From: Parvimonas parva
GTDB taxonomy: Bacteria; Bacillota; Clostridia; Tissierellales; Peptoniphilaceae
Direction of reading: 5' to 3'
Length of the DNA stretch: 44,952 nucleotides
NCBI RefSeq assembly: GCF_016552165.1
Contig: NZ_JACVDA010000015.1
Coordinates: forward strand, 1 to 44,952
In this document: positions 9,148 to 16,198 of the stretch, piece by piece
Layout: each line of letters begins with the position of its first letter
Numbering within the stretch: position 1 is the first letter of the stretch
The notes under the pieces: model-generated
Database searches by the model: none
What the model saw: the letters and a program-made list of their open reading frames with translations, nothing else
What the model was told of the DNA's origin: nothing
Program-made: the position numbers and the translations under genes

Positions 9148-9182
9148 ATTATTACCCCTTATTCGTTTTATTGTTAAGATAT

Positions 9183-9191
9183 ATTATATCA
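9183..9191 (-). promoter_or_regulatory. extended -10 promoter of the RM operon
   Basis: On the minus strand TGATATAAT matches an extended -10 element (TGnTATAAT), about 36 bp upstream of the HTH gene. No good -35 is visible, as is common for extended -10 promoters. Confidence 0.55.
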
Positions 9192-9452
9192 TATTTCCAA
9201 TTTAGATAATCTTTAAATGGTAAATATGATGAAATAAATACACTTTTATACAATAACCATAAAACTGTATTTATTATATCATAAATAGGCTGATAATTCA
9301 TTTTAGTCTATTTTATACTTGTGCTTGCGTTAGTATTTTTTAGATAGTCCTATTTTCAATACTTCTCGTCTTACCCGCCAAACTGTTCAACACGAGTGCA
9401 TACCGGGAACCTTATTGCTTATGTTAATATGATATCAAATATATATATAAAA
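9192..9452. other. intergenic region with GC-rich island
   Basis: No gene is seen. About 9350-9412 is distinctly GC-richer than its surroundings; on the minus strand it includes GGTTCCCGGTATGCACTCG and GGCGGGTAAGACGAG. The style recalls a stretch of group II intron domain I or another structured RNA, but I cannot confirm this. Confidence 0.35.
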
Positions 9453-9475
9453 TAAAAAATCGGAGTTTCCTCCGA
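9453..9475 (-). terminator. rho-independent terminator after saoX
   Basis: On the minus strand TCGGAG, a GAAA tetraloop and CTCCGA are followed by TTTTTT, immediately beyond the stop codon of saoX. It closes the selenoprotein cluster. Confidence 0.88.
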
Positions 9476-9479
9476 CTTA

Positions 9480-10730
9480 TTATTTTTGTTTCTTATAAAT
9501 TTCTGGAATTTTAATGTCGTTTCCAACTTTATTGTCAATTCCATCAATTTCCTTAGCTTTCTTTAACCAATCTTTAAAACTAATACCTATAGGGAATTTT
9601 TCATCGATTTTATCTTCTTTTGTAAAATCACTGAAGGATTCTATTCCTGATTCTTTAACAAAGTTAAGATTTACAAATTCATTTAGTTTATCAGTTCTTG
9701 GTCTAAACTTTTTATCAATCTTGTATTCATCGTATTCTTTTACAAAGTTATCAATATTTTCTTGATTAAATTCCCAAGTAAGTGTTCTACCTTCTGCAAT
9801 AGTCTTCATATAGATTGTCATAAGACCAACTTCAGGAGCTGTACCAAATCCATCGGCAAACATCATTGCAGCGTTATATGGATGGTCGTATAAGTATTTA
9901 AGTGACATTGCATGTGCTACTAGAAGTCTTTGTGCAACTTCTGGATGTTCCTTTTTGAAGTTTTCATTCATTGCATATATACAGCACATTCCCCAACCAT
10001 GTTTATGATCATGTTCTTTCTTAGCTTCATCAATTAGTCCGCCCCAACCAACAGCAACAACTTTTCCAAGTCCTTGATATTCACATTGTGATGCAAATGG
10101 GTCACAACATGAGAAAGCTGAAATTTTTCCGGATTTAAGTGCCATTGGGCAATCTTTTTGTGACATCTTGATGATTTCATAATTATCCTTTTCAATTGGT
10201 AAGCCAAGCTTTGTTGCCCATTTAATCCATTGAGGATTGTTTTCGGGATTTGCAGTTATAGCTAACTTTTTACCAACTAAATCCTTAGGATCTTTAATAT
10301 CATTTGCAACAACTAAGTAACTAGATCCTCCAAGGTGATTAGCAGCAGCCATAATTATTGGAGCTCCTTCAGATCTTGCATTTAGTGCACCTTCAATACC
10401 CATGTATCCAACATGCATTTTGCCTGTTGTCATGGCCTGTGCTATGTTTGTATTATTTGTCTTTGTAACTGTAACATTTAATCCTAAAGCTTTATAAATT
10501 CCCGCTTTTTCCCCGATGATAGCTCCTACCATGTGGTCACAGTCATTGTATCCCATTTGAACCTTTAAATTCTTGTCGGCCTCAGGGATTTCTGGCAAGT
10601 TATACTTTGCCGCTACAGCCTTTGCATCATAAGCTACTTTTTCAACATTTCCACCTGAACCACCTTTACATGCTGTAAATGGAAATAGCATAGATGAAAT
10701 AAGTAAAATAGATAAAATCTTTCTTTTCAT
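9480..10730 (-). CDS. saoX: Cys-rich NMT1/SsuA-type substrate-binding lipoprotein (SaoX)
   Basis: The 416-residue protein has a lipoprotein signal peptide with lipobox FTAC (Cys21) and the fold markers of NMT1/TauA/SsuA binding proteins (GEKAGIYKALGLNVTV, then LVGKKLAIT). Unusually for the family it has several Cys and His clusters: NDCDHM, QKDCPMALKSG, FSCCDPFASQCEYQ and HDHKHGWGMCC. These are plausible soft-metal ligands. It is the last gene of the cluster and follows its own promoter with a 20-bp spacer just after the MerR-type regulator. It would act outside the membrane, feeding the SaoP/SaoA transporter or sequestering metal compounds. The Sao name is recalled from memory; the NMT1-type lipoprotein call is firm. 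Confidence 0.85.
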   Translation of the reverse strand: MKRKILSILLISSMLFPFTACKGGSGGNVEKVAYDAKAVAAKYNLPEIPEADKNLKVQMGYNDCDHMVGAIIGEKAGIYKALGLNVTVTKTNNTNIAQAMTTGKMHVGYMGIEGALNARSEGAPIIMAAANHLGGSSYLVVANDIKDPKDLVGKKLAITANPENNPQWIKWATKLGLPIEKDNYEIIKMSQKDCPMALKSGKISAFSCCDPFASQCEYQGLGKVVAVGWGGLIDEAKKEHDHKHGWGMCCIYAMNENFKKEHPEVAQRLLVAHAMSLKYLYDHPYNAAMMFADGFGTAPEVGLMTIYMKTIAEGRTLTWEFNQENIDNFVKEYDEYKIDKKFRPRTDKLNEFVNLNFVKESGIESFSDFTKEDKIDEKFPIGISFKDWLKKAKEIDGIDNKVGNDIKIPEIYKKQK

Positions 10731-10767
10731 TTTAAATCCTCCTTTTATTTGATATATCTATATTTTT

Positions 10768-10799
10768 ATTATAAACCTTTAACTAACCTTAAATGTCAA
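10768..10799 (-). promoter_or_regulatory. MerR-type promoter of saoX (20-bp spacer)
   Basis: On the minus strand a perfect TTGACA (10799-10794) and a perfect TATAAT (10773-10768) are separated by 20 bp. Ordinary promoters use 17 bp. Over-long 19-20 bp spacers are the hallmark of promoters activated by MerR-family proteins that untwist the DNA. The spacer has a weak dyad (TTTAA...TTAAA). The metal-sensor gene ends three bases upstream of this site. Confidence 0.8.
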
Positions 10800-10802
10800 G
10801 AT

Positions 10803-11198
10803 TTATTCATCTAATCCTTCAATATAATGACAAAAATGTCCTTTACAACAACTTACTGTATCTCCTTCTAAAAGATGCTCTATTAAAAGTTTCTTTTCTT
10901 GCTTTAATCTATTTATCTCTTTATCAATATCCTCAATCTTTCTTCGCATATGGCTAGTTACATAGCTACAAGTTGAATTCCCACTTCTCTTAAGCATAAT
11001 AATATCTTTTATTTCATCCAGACTAAAACCTAAATTTCTTGCTTTTTTTATAAAATTTAAATTTTCCACATGGGACTCATCGTAATCTCTATAACCATTA
11101 TCCAATCTTTTAACATCCATTAGTAACCCCTGTTTTTCATAATATCTTATTGCAGAGTCACTAAGTTCCGTTAATTCGCATACCTCTTTAACTTTCAT
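10803..11198 (-). CDS. MerR-family metal-sensing regulator, ZntR-like
   Basis: This 131-residue MerR-family regulator has the N-terminal winged helix (VKEVCELTELSDSAIRYYEK), a dimerisation helix (residues 82-112) and a C-terminal metal-binding loop. Candidate ligands are Cys77 (STCSYV), Cys117-Cys118, His121, Cys123 and His124, closely resembling the Cys79 / CC-x3-H / C arrangement of ZntR and related thiophilic metal sensors. MerR proteins bind within over-long promoter spacers and activate on metal binding. The start at 11198 has TAAGGAG seven bases upstream, next to the saoC SECIS hairpin. The likely target is the 20-bp-spacer promoter in front of saoX, and perhaps dyads before saoE. Confidence 0.9.
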   Translation of the reverse strand: MKVKEVCELTELSDSAIRYYEKQGLLMDVKRLDNGYRDYDESHVENLNFIKKARNLGFSLDEIKDIIMLKRSGNSTCSYVTSHMRRKIEDIDKEINRLKQEKKLLIEHLLEGDTVSCCKGHFCHYIEGLDE

Positions 11199-11208
11199 AA
11201 TATCTCCT

Positions 11209-11223
11209 TACTTGACCCAAGTA
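11209..11223 (-). promoter_or_regulatory. candidate bacterial SECIS hairpin for saoC
   Basis: On the minus strand TACTTG, loop GGT and CAAGTA form a perfect 6-bp stem that starts 12 nt after the TGA, beyond the TAG stop. A GGU loop matches the apical loop of the fdhF SECIS. The 3' arm abuts the SD of the regulator gene. Confidence 0.65.
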
Positions 11224-11232
11224 AAAAAAAAA

Positions 11233-11718
11233 CTATCAGCATATGCCCATGCCTTCTGAAAATAAATTGTGAAGATGTTTACCTTCAATTCTAAAGACAC
11301 CATAACCATATTGTCCTCTTTTTGAACCACTTACAACAAATTCATTTGGCGGACTATTATCTATGTCTTTAATTTCAATTTTTTGATTTTCATAAGGTGC
11401 TTTACTTTCTTCTGAAAAATAGATTTCTTTTCCTGAATTTATAGCTACTACTAAATGATTTAGCTCTTTAGTCTTTCTGAAAATAATAATTAGGTCATCT
11501 TTGCCGTTGCCTGATACATCTCCAAGCTTACATTTTACAACTTCTTTTCCTGGAAATTTATCATAAAACGCCTGCAACAAGTAATGATCTTTTTCAACTC
11601 CAAAGTCAACCTTTTTATATTTTATATTGTTCCTGTATCCAAAATAACCTAAAAGCAAAGCAAGAATTATAATTGAAACCTTTATTAAAATTATGCTTTT
11701 GTTTTTTTTTGACTCCAT
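11233..11718 (-). CDS. saoC: Cys-Sec-COOH selenoprotein with membrane anchor (SaoC)
   Basis: Read with TGA (11238-11236) as selenocysteine, the product has 161 residues and ends GMGIC-U-COOH, because TGA is followed directly by the TAG stop. Residues 9-26 form a membrane anchor (IILIKVSIIILALLLGYF). The exported part resembles FG-GAP/VCBS-like repeats (DVSGNGKDDLIIIF and, later, IKDIDNSPPNEFVV). A C-terminal vicinal Cys-Sec pair would be a strong soft-metal ligand, like the C-terminal Cys pairs of metal-handling proteins. The gene starts one base after saoE and precedes the regulator by 34 bp. A family named 'Cys-Cys-COOH (seleno)protein SaoC' is what I recall. If TGA were only a stop, the protein would end in a single Cys and the TAG would be a tandem stop. 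Confidence 0.78.
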
Positions 11719-11719
11719 T

Positions 11720-12805
11720 TTAATTTTCCTTTTTCCTATAATAGTAATTTCTTAATTTAAAGAATGCAGATTTTAAGAAAAAATAAAAAACAATGGCCGA
11801 ACAAACATACTTAAACCATTCCGGGAATGATAACATCATCTTGTTCGCGTAGTTTATAGCATTTGTAACTTCATCATATTTCATCTGCCTTTGAAAACCC
11901 GGCATTAATAACTTATTAGTCATAAATCCGATAAACATAGCGTATGCAGAAATAACCACAGTATAAATCGTTGCCGTTCTCTTTCCAATCATTTTACCAA
12001 TACTTATTATTTCGGGAATATTTGTTGCTGCTCCTGCCATTAGGAATGTTATTGCCGCCCCGGGAGATGCTCCAGATGCAATTAGTGCTGCAATTAAAGG
12101 TATATGACCAACTGCACACACATACATTAAGGACGCAAGTACTGCAACATTCCAAAGCGATAACAGTCCCGGGTCACCTAGATATTTTTGTATAAATGAC
12201 TCTGGGAAAATTGTTAATACAAAACCTCCAAACAACATTCCATATACAACATACTTACTAAGTGTTATGGCAAAGTCGTTTCTTACCCATTCCATTCCTT
12301 CTGATATTTTTGTCTTAATGCTTTTTTTCTTTTCTTCTTCTAAATCTATATGGCTTATCTCTTCTGCAACCATTTCATTTCTAAGCTCTTTACCTGCAAC
12401 TAAATTGCCTATAATTCCAATTATTATAGGTAATGTAATTCCTGCAAAAATATTGATTAGAGCTAGTTGCTTTCCCAGTAGTCCAAAGCTAAGTATTAAT
12501 GCCGCAGGGTTTAACACCGGTGACGAAGCTAAAAATGCTAAAGTTGGTCCAGCGTACGCTCCCGAATAGTAAAGACTTATTCCTATGGGAACAGAACCAC
12601 AGCTACATACTGGAAGTAGCAATGAATATCCAGTTATTTTAAATATTGAGGATATCTTTTTATTTCCCAGTGACTTTTGCAGTCTTACTGGTGAAATTAT
12701 ATTTCTCATTAGACCTGCTATGAATAAACTAATTACAAGCCATGTTGAGGCTCCGTTAAGTAACTCCACAGATCTTAAAATTATCTCTTTAATATAATCA
12801 AACAT
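11720..12805 (-). CDS. saoE: ArsP/PF03773-type efflux permease (SaoE)
   Basis: The 361-residue integral membrane protein belongs to the permease family of ArsP (formerly DUF318): eight or more hydrophobic segments, the conserved motif LLPVCSCGSVP with its Cys pair near residue 57, SSPVLNPAALILSF, and a second half with CAVGHIPLIAALIASGASPGAAI. ArsP members export organoarsenicals and related metal compounds, and the Cys-x-Cys is thought to bind metal. The start at 12805 is preferred over an upstream TTG because GGAG lies seven bases before it. A 39-bp duplication of the start region creates a decoy 15-codon frame just upstream. It ends one base before saoC. Confidence 0.85.
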   Translation of the reverse strand: MFDYIKEIILRSVELLNGASTWLVISLFIAGLMRNIISPVRLQKSLGNKKISSIFKITGYSLLLPVCSCGSVPIGISLYYSGAYAGPTLAFLASSPVLNPAALILSFGLLGKQLALINIFAGITLPIIIGIIGNLVAGKELRNEMVAEEISHIDLEEEKKKSIKTKISEGMEWVRNDFAITLSKYVVYGMLFGGFVLTIFPESFIQKYLGDPGLLSLWNVAVLASLMYVCAVGHIPLIAALIASGASPGAAITFLMAGAATNIPEIISIGKMIGKRTATIYTVVISAYAMFIGFMTNKLLMPGFQRQMKYDEVTNAINYANKMMLSFPEWFKYVCSAIVFYFFLKSAFFKLRNYYYRKKEN

Positions 12806-12922
12806 ATATTTCTCCAAATTCTAAATCTAAAATATAATCAAACATCTATCTCTCAAAACTCTGAAGTTGACTTCAATGTTGTTTAGAATTAAAAACCGTA
12901 CCACCGGTTTTAATTCTGTCAA
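12798..12922 (-). promoter_or_regulatory. saoD-saoE gap with hairpin, dyad and mini-ORF
   Basis: This is the only large gap in the cluster. In transcription order it holds TTGACA (12922-12917), a 12-13 bp hairpin (AGAATTAAAACCG and its complement, 12885-12917), a perfect dyad TGAAGT-TG-ACTTCA (12862-12875), and a 15-codon frame (12845-12798) whose TGA overlaps the saoE ATG. It may be a second control point. No matching -10 follows the TTGACA at 17-20 bp. Confidence 0.5.
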
Positions 12923-12926
12923 GCTC

Positions 12927-13259
12927 TTATATAGTTATAACTTGATCTAAATTTGCATCCTTCAAAAGTCCATATAACATAGGGAAACAACCTATATGTG
13001 CTCCTTTGATTAGCTTGTCTTCAATTTCTCTTTCATAGACACATTGATCACATGCTAATACTACCATGTCCTTCTCATCAATTAACTTTTGAATTCTTTC
13101 TCCCAAGTCGGTGTTGTCTAACAACATAAATGTATTGTCAAAAACAAAGAACATTCCTACGACTTCTGCAACATGTTCTCCAGCTTCCATTTGAGGAATA
13201 ATCATATCCCTTAAAATCTTTCTGGAATTGCTTGAACTAACAACATAAGCTACTCTCAT
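12927..13259 (-). CDS. saoD: DsrE-related small protein (SaoD)
   Basis: The 110-residue protein has the DsrE/DsrF-like Rossmann fold pattern: MRVAYVVSSSNSRKIL at the N-terminus, a central VVGMFFVFDNTFML strand, and a characteristic motif VVLACDQCVYEREI with Cys residues near positions 75 and 78, followed by the GAHIGCFPMLYGLL segment. DsrE-like proteins carry persulfide or related groups on Cys. In this operon it probably handles sulfur, selenium or metal adducts in the cytoplasm. Its ATG overlaps the saoL stop codon (ATGA), so it is translationally coupled to the lyase. The precise substrate cannot be read from the sequence. Confidence 0.78.
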   Translation of the reverse strand: MRVAYVVSSSNSRKILRDMIIPQMEAGEHVAEVVGMFFVFDNTFMLLDNTDLGERIQKLIDEKDMVVLACDQCVYEREIEDKLIKGAHIGCFPMLYGLLKDANLDQVITI

Positions 13260-13876
13260 TTCAATACCTCACTATAAAATATTTTTTTGCCTACTTTAAA
13301 AGCCTCATCTAGACTTAATCCATAGGTTATTTCATTGTCTAATTCATTGTCTACAAAGTAACCCTTCATCTTTTTTTCATCCAGAAAAAAGTTCATTACG
13401 TTTCAGCAAGATGCTGACCAATCATCAAACTTGTTTAAATCCACATGGATACAATGAATATCTGGACTGCTTTTATAAACAATCTCCCCATTTTTTACCA
13501 CTACTTTAATCGGTTCTCCACTGGTGGAACATACGGAATCAATTTCCAAGTCCTGCCAGAATGTAAAATAGGATCCAAGAGAGTCTATGGCACACATTGA
13601 GTAGTACTCTCTTCCATCTTCCAATGTAATGTGATGAGGTGTTGGAAGTCCTGAAACTGGATACGCAAATTGTATCTCTTTGTCTTCCTCGTCTAATATT
13701 AGCTTCCTCTTTTTTATCAAACTGTCCAGCGTTTTAAACTTTGAACATTTTGAAATCGGAAGTGTTCCTCCTTCATCCACCATAAGATTTAAAACACCAA
13801 TTCTGTCTTTGCGTTCTTCAGGTGTTAAAATCTCTTCATTACATTCAACGCCTTTTATATCAATAGATGTTTTCAT
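13256..13876 (-). CDS. saoL: MerB-like organometallic lyase, selenoprotein (SaoL)
   Basis: Reading TGA at 13405-13403 as selenocysteine gives a 206-residue protein (Sec158) that aligns end to end with organomercurial lyase MerB. YSMCAIDSLGS matches the MerB segment with catalytic Cys96 and Asp99 (CALD). VCSTSGEPI matches MerB CAATGxP. WSASC-U-NVMNFF matches the FCCHVHFF segment with catalytic Cys159, and SLDEAFKVGKK matches the MerB C-terminus. The frame is open for 49 codons after the TGA and ends in a four-base overlap with saoD. MerB protonolyses carbon-mercury bonds. A Cys-Sec pair at the active site should bind and protonolyse organometals strongly. It starts one base into the saoA stop (TAATG). 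Confidence 0.9.
13370..13391 (-). promoter_or_regulatory. candidate SECIS hairpin in saoL
   Basis: Eleven bases after the TGA, CTTTTTTC and GAAAAAAAG form an 8-bp stem around loop TGGAT. Distance and size suit a bacterial SECIS, although an A/U-only stem is weak. Confidence 0.5.
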
Positions 13877-14664
13877 TATTTATTTTCAAAATTCACCTCC
13901 GTTTCTTTCTTTTTTCTACTACCTGCTTCAATAAATTTATTAGATAAAAGCCCTACATATTCTTTGAATTTTTCATCCTCTGGATTTCTCGGGCTATCTA
14001 ACTCTATTTTTTCATTAAGAATAATCTCTCCATGGTTTGTAGACATTAAAATTACTCTATCAGATAAATAAATCGCTTCACTTACATCATGAGTTACTAT
14101 TATAACAGTAAGATTTTCTTTTCTAAATATATCAAGCAACTCATTTTGTAGGCTTTGTCTCATTTCAATGTCCAGAGCTCCTAGAGGCTCGTCCATTAAA
14201 AGTATTTCCGGTCTAACTGCCAAAGCTCTTACTAAAGCAGTTCTCTGCTTCATACCTCCAGACATTTGATGAGGGTAAAGATTTTTATACTCTTTAAGTC
14301 TAGAGATTTCCAGTAGGTAATCCAGTCTTTTTCTCTGTTCTTCTACACTCATCTTCGCCTGTTTCATTGGGAAGAGAATATTTTTTTCAACGGTCTTCCA
14401 AGGATATAGTGCATAATTTTGAAACATAAATGCCTTGTCTGGACCAGCTTTTGTAACTGGTTCTCCATTTAAGAGGATAACCCCGCTGTCTTGCTTTTTA
14501 AAACCCGCAATTGTGGTTAACATTGTTGTCTTACCACATCCTGAAGGGCCAAGTAATGTTACTATTTCTCCCTCTTTAACATTAAAACTTATATTGTCTA
14601 AAACTATTCTTGTTCCTTGATCTTCTTCAAATCCCTTACATATGTTTTTTACTTCTAGTTTCAA
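13876..14664 (-). CDS. saoA: ABC transporter ATP-binding protein (SaoA)
   Basis: A 262-residue ATPase of the SsuB/TauB type: Walker A GPSGCGKTTML near residue 38, Q-loop MFQNYALYPWKTVEKN, signature MSGGMKQR and Walker B ILLMDEPLGALD, followed by the switch His in IVTHDVSEA. It would energise the SaoP permease at the inner face of the membrane. I chose the TTG at 14664 (MKLEVKNICKGF) over the ATG at 14679 because GGAGG lies eight bases before the TTG. This start overlaps the saoP stop as TTGA, consistent with the tight coupling in this operon. It contains no TGA codon in frame. Confidence 0.93.
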   Translation of the reverse strand: MKLEVKNICKGFEEDQGTRIVLDNISFNVKEGEIVTLLGPSGCGKTTMLTTIAGFKKQDSGVILLNGEPVTKAGPDKAFMFQNYALYPWKTVEKNILFPMKQAKMSVEEQRKRLDYLLEISRLKEYKNLYPHQMSGGMKQRTALVRALAVRPEILLMDEPLGALDIEMRQSLQNELLDIFRKENLTVIIVTHDVSEAIYLSDRVILMSTNHGEIILNEKIELDSPRNPEDEKFKEYVGLLSNKFIEAGSRKKKETEVNFENK

Positions 14665-15461
14665 CTTATGTACCTCCATGCGGTAAGTTTTTTATTTAAT
14701 AAAAGTAAAAACCTATCCAAAATAAATCCAATTAATGCTGATAACATCATAAGCGCCAATAACCTATTGGTCTGCATCATTGACTGTGCTTGCATCATTT
14801 CATAACCGATACCTGCACTTGTCGCGATGAACTCAGCTCAGATAACAGACATCCAGCCAGCGCCTATGGCAAGTCTTGCTCCTACTAGAATATGAGGCGT
14901 GGACGCTGGAACAACTACATTTATAAATGTACTTCCCTTTGAAGCACCCATACTCTTTGCCGCATTATAATAATCCTTATCTATTGATGCAACTCCTGAA
15001 GATGTATTCATAATAACTTGAAACACCCCATTAAGTGCAATCATAAATAGTGTTGGGCCCTCTCCAATTCCTAACCAAATAATTGAAAGCGGAACCCACG
15101 CCATCATGGGTATTTGCCTTAGAGAGTTTACAACTCCACCCAAGATTCCTTCAAATATTTTTGATAGGCCCATGGCCATTCCTATTGGAACTCCTACAAG
15201 AACTGCTATAAGCCATCCTTTAACTACCCTTGACATTGTTATTCCTATATTTGTCATAACTTGTGAATTTGTAATGTTAGAGTAAAATTCTGTAAAGGTA
15301 GATTTTGGTGTTGGCAATAACAGTGGTATGCCTACTTTGGTTGAGGCAATTTGCCAAACTATAAGTAAAAGAATTACAAAGCCAAATGTATATAATTTTT
15401 GTTTAAAATCATCTGACTTCATCATTTTTTTAAATCTATTTCCTTTAATTTTACCTTCCAT
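14661..15461 (-). CDS. saoP: ABC transporter permease, selenoprotein (SaoP)
   Basis: With TGA at 14840-14838 read as selenocysteine (residue 208), the product is a 266-residue SsuC/TauC-type permease of normal length with about six membrane segments. The EAA loop YYNAAKSMGASKGSTF and VVVPASTPHILVGARLAIG precede GWMSVI-U-AEFIATSAGIGYE, exactly where SsuC proteins read GWxxLVxAEMxGxxSGLGY. Translation therefore continues in register through the TGA to a final membrane helix (LLALMMLSALIGFILDRF). Selenocysteine inside a membrane channel protein is very unusual and suggests direct contact with the metal substrate in transit. Start at 15461 has GGAGGG seven bases upstream and overlaps saoB by 40 bp. 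Confidence 0.9.
14799..14831 (-). promoter_or_regulatory. weak candidate SECIS in saoP
   Basis: Six bases after the TGA, TTCAT and ATGAA pair at the base of an imperfect hairpin with further partial pairing and a loop containing AGGT. This is the least convincing of the five. Confidence 0.35.
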
Positions 15462-16198
15462 ATTTCATCCCTCCTTTCATCTTTTCCAAACTTAAACTCA
15501 AAATAATCTGGATTTGGATTTTTATTATATTCTAAAACCATTTTATTATAAGCTTTTAAAAACTTTTCAAATTTTTTATCCTTAAGAATTTTTCTATTTG
15601 CTATTATTACATTTGAACCATAATCACTGTCCGATACATTTTCAATTTTACCTTCCAAATAGGAATTAATCAGTGCAATATCAATTACATATCCATCTAT
15701 TTGACCACTTTCATAGGCGTAACCAAAACTATGTGGACTCATATATTCAATTTCTGCATCAGCATATTTTTCTTTAATAAAATCTGAAAGATAATTTTTA
15801 TTGCTCGTCAGTCCTATTTTTTTTAAGTTGTTATCTTTTTTAATTAACACATCTGTATTTTCAGTTACGGTTCCAAGCAAAACAAAATCATCGCTAGCTT
15901 CTATGAATTTATCTGCGGCGTCAGTACATATTATCGCCACATCATAAACATTTGATTTCAATGACCATTGAGCTGTTGGTGCTCAGCAGTCCTTTAAGTA
16001 GTACGGCTCAATTTCAAAATCAAATCTGTTTTGACTTATAACTTTTTTTAAAATTGATCCTGCCATATCATCTCCAGCGCCAATCCTTAAAGTTCCCGTC
16101 TCTTCTCTCTTAGGAAAAATAAATATTAGAGCTACAATTCCGACTATTGAAATGATTAATAAAAAATTAATTAAAAATCCACTATTTTTTTTATTCAT
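15422..16198 (-). CDS. saoB: ABC transporter substrate-binding selenoprotein (SaoB)
   Basis: TGA at 15985-15983 joins two otherwise separate frames into one 258-residue protein with selenocysteine at position 72, in the motif YYLKDC-U-APTAQ. Residues 8-30 form an uncleaved-looking membrane anchor (GFLINFLLIISIVGIVALIF), after which IGAGDDMAGSILKKV resembles the first lobe of NMT1-like binding proteins. A second Cys lies in VAIICTDAA. The protein would present a Cys-Sec pair outside the membrane next to the SaoP permease. It overlaps saoT by eight bases and saoP by 40. The frame shows no other stop, and the part after the TGA lacks its own SD. Confidence 0.87.
15958..15971 (-). promoter_or_regulatory. 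candidate SECIS hairpin in saoB
   Basis: Eleven bases after the TGA, TCAAT and ATTGA form a perfect 5-bp stem around a GGTC loop. The GGUC loop resembles the SelB-binding loop of E. coli fdhF. Confidence 0.65.

Noticed and set aside
11223-11233. T10 run after the saoC stop as a terminator
   Set aside because: The T-run precedes the hairpin in transcription direction, so it cannot form an intrinsic terminator.
12917-12922. TTGACA before saoE as a promoter
   Set aside because: No acceptable -10 is found 16-20 bp downstream; the sequence there is the hairpin arm.
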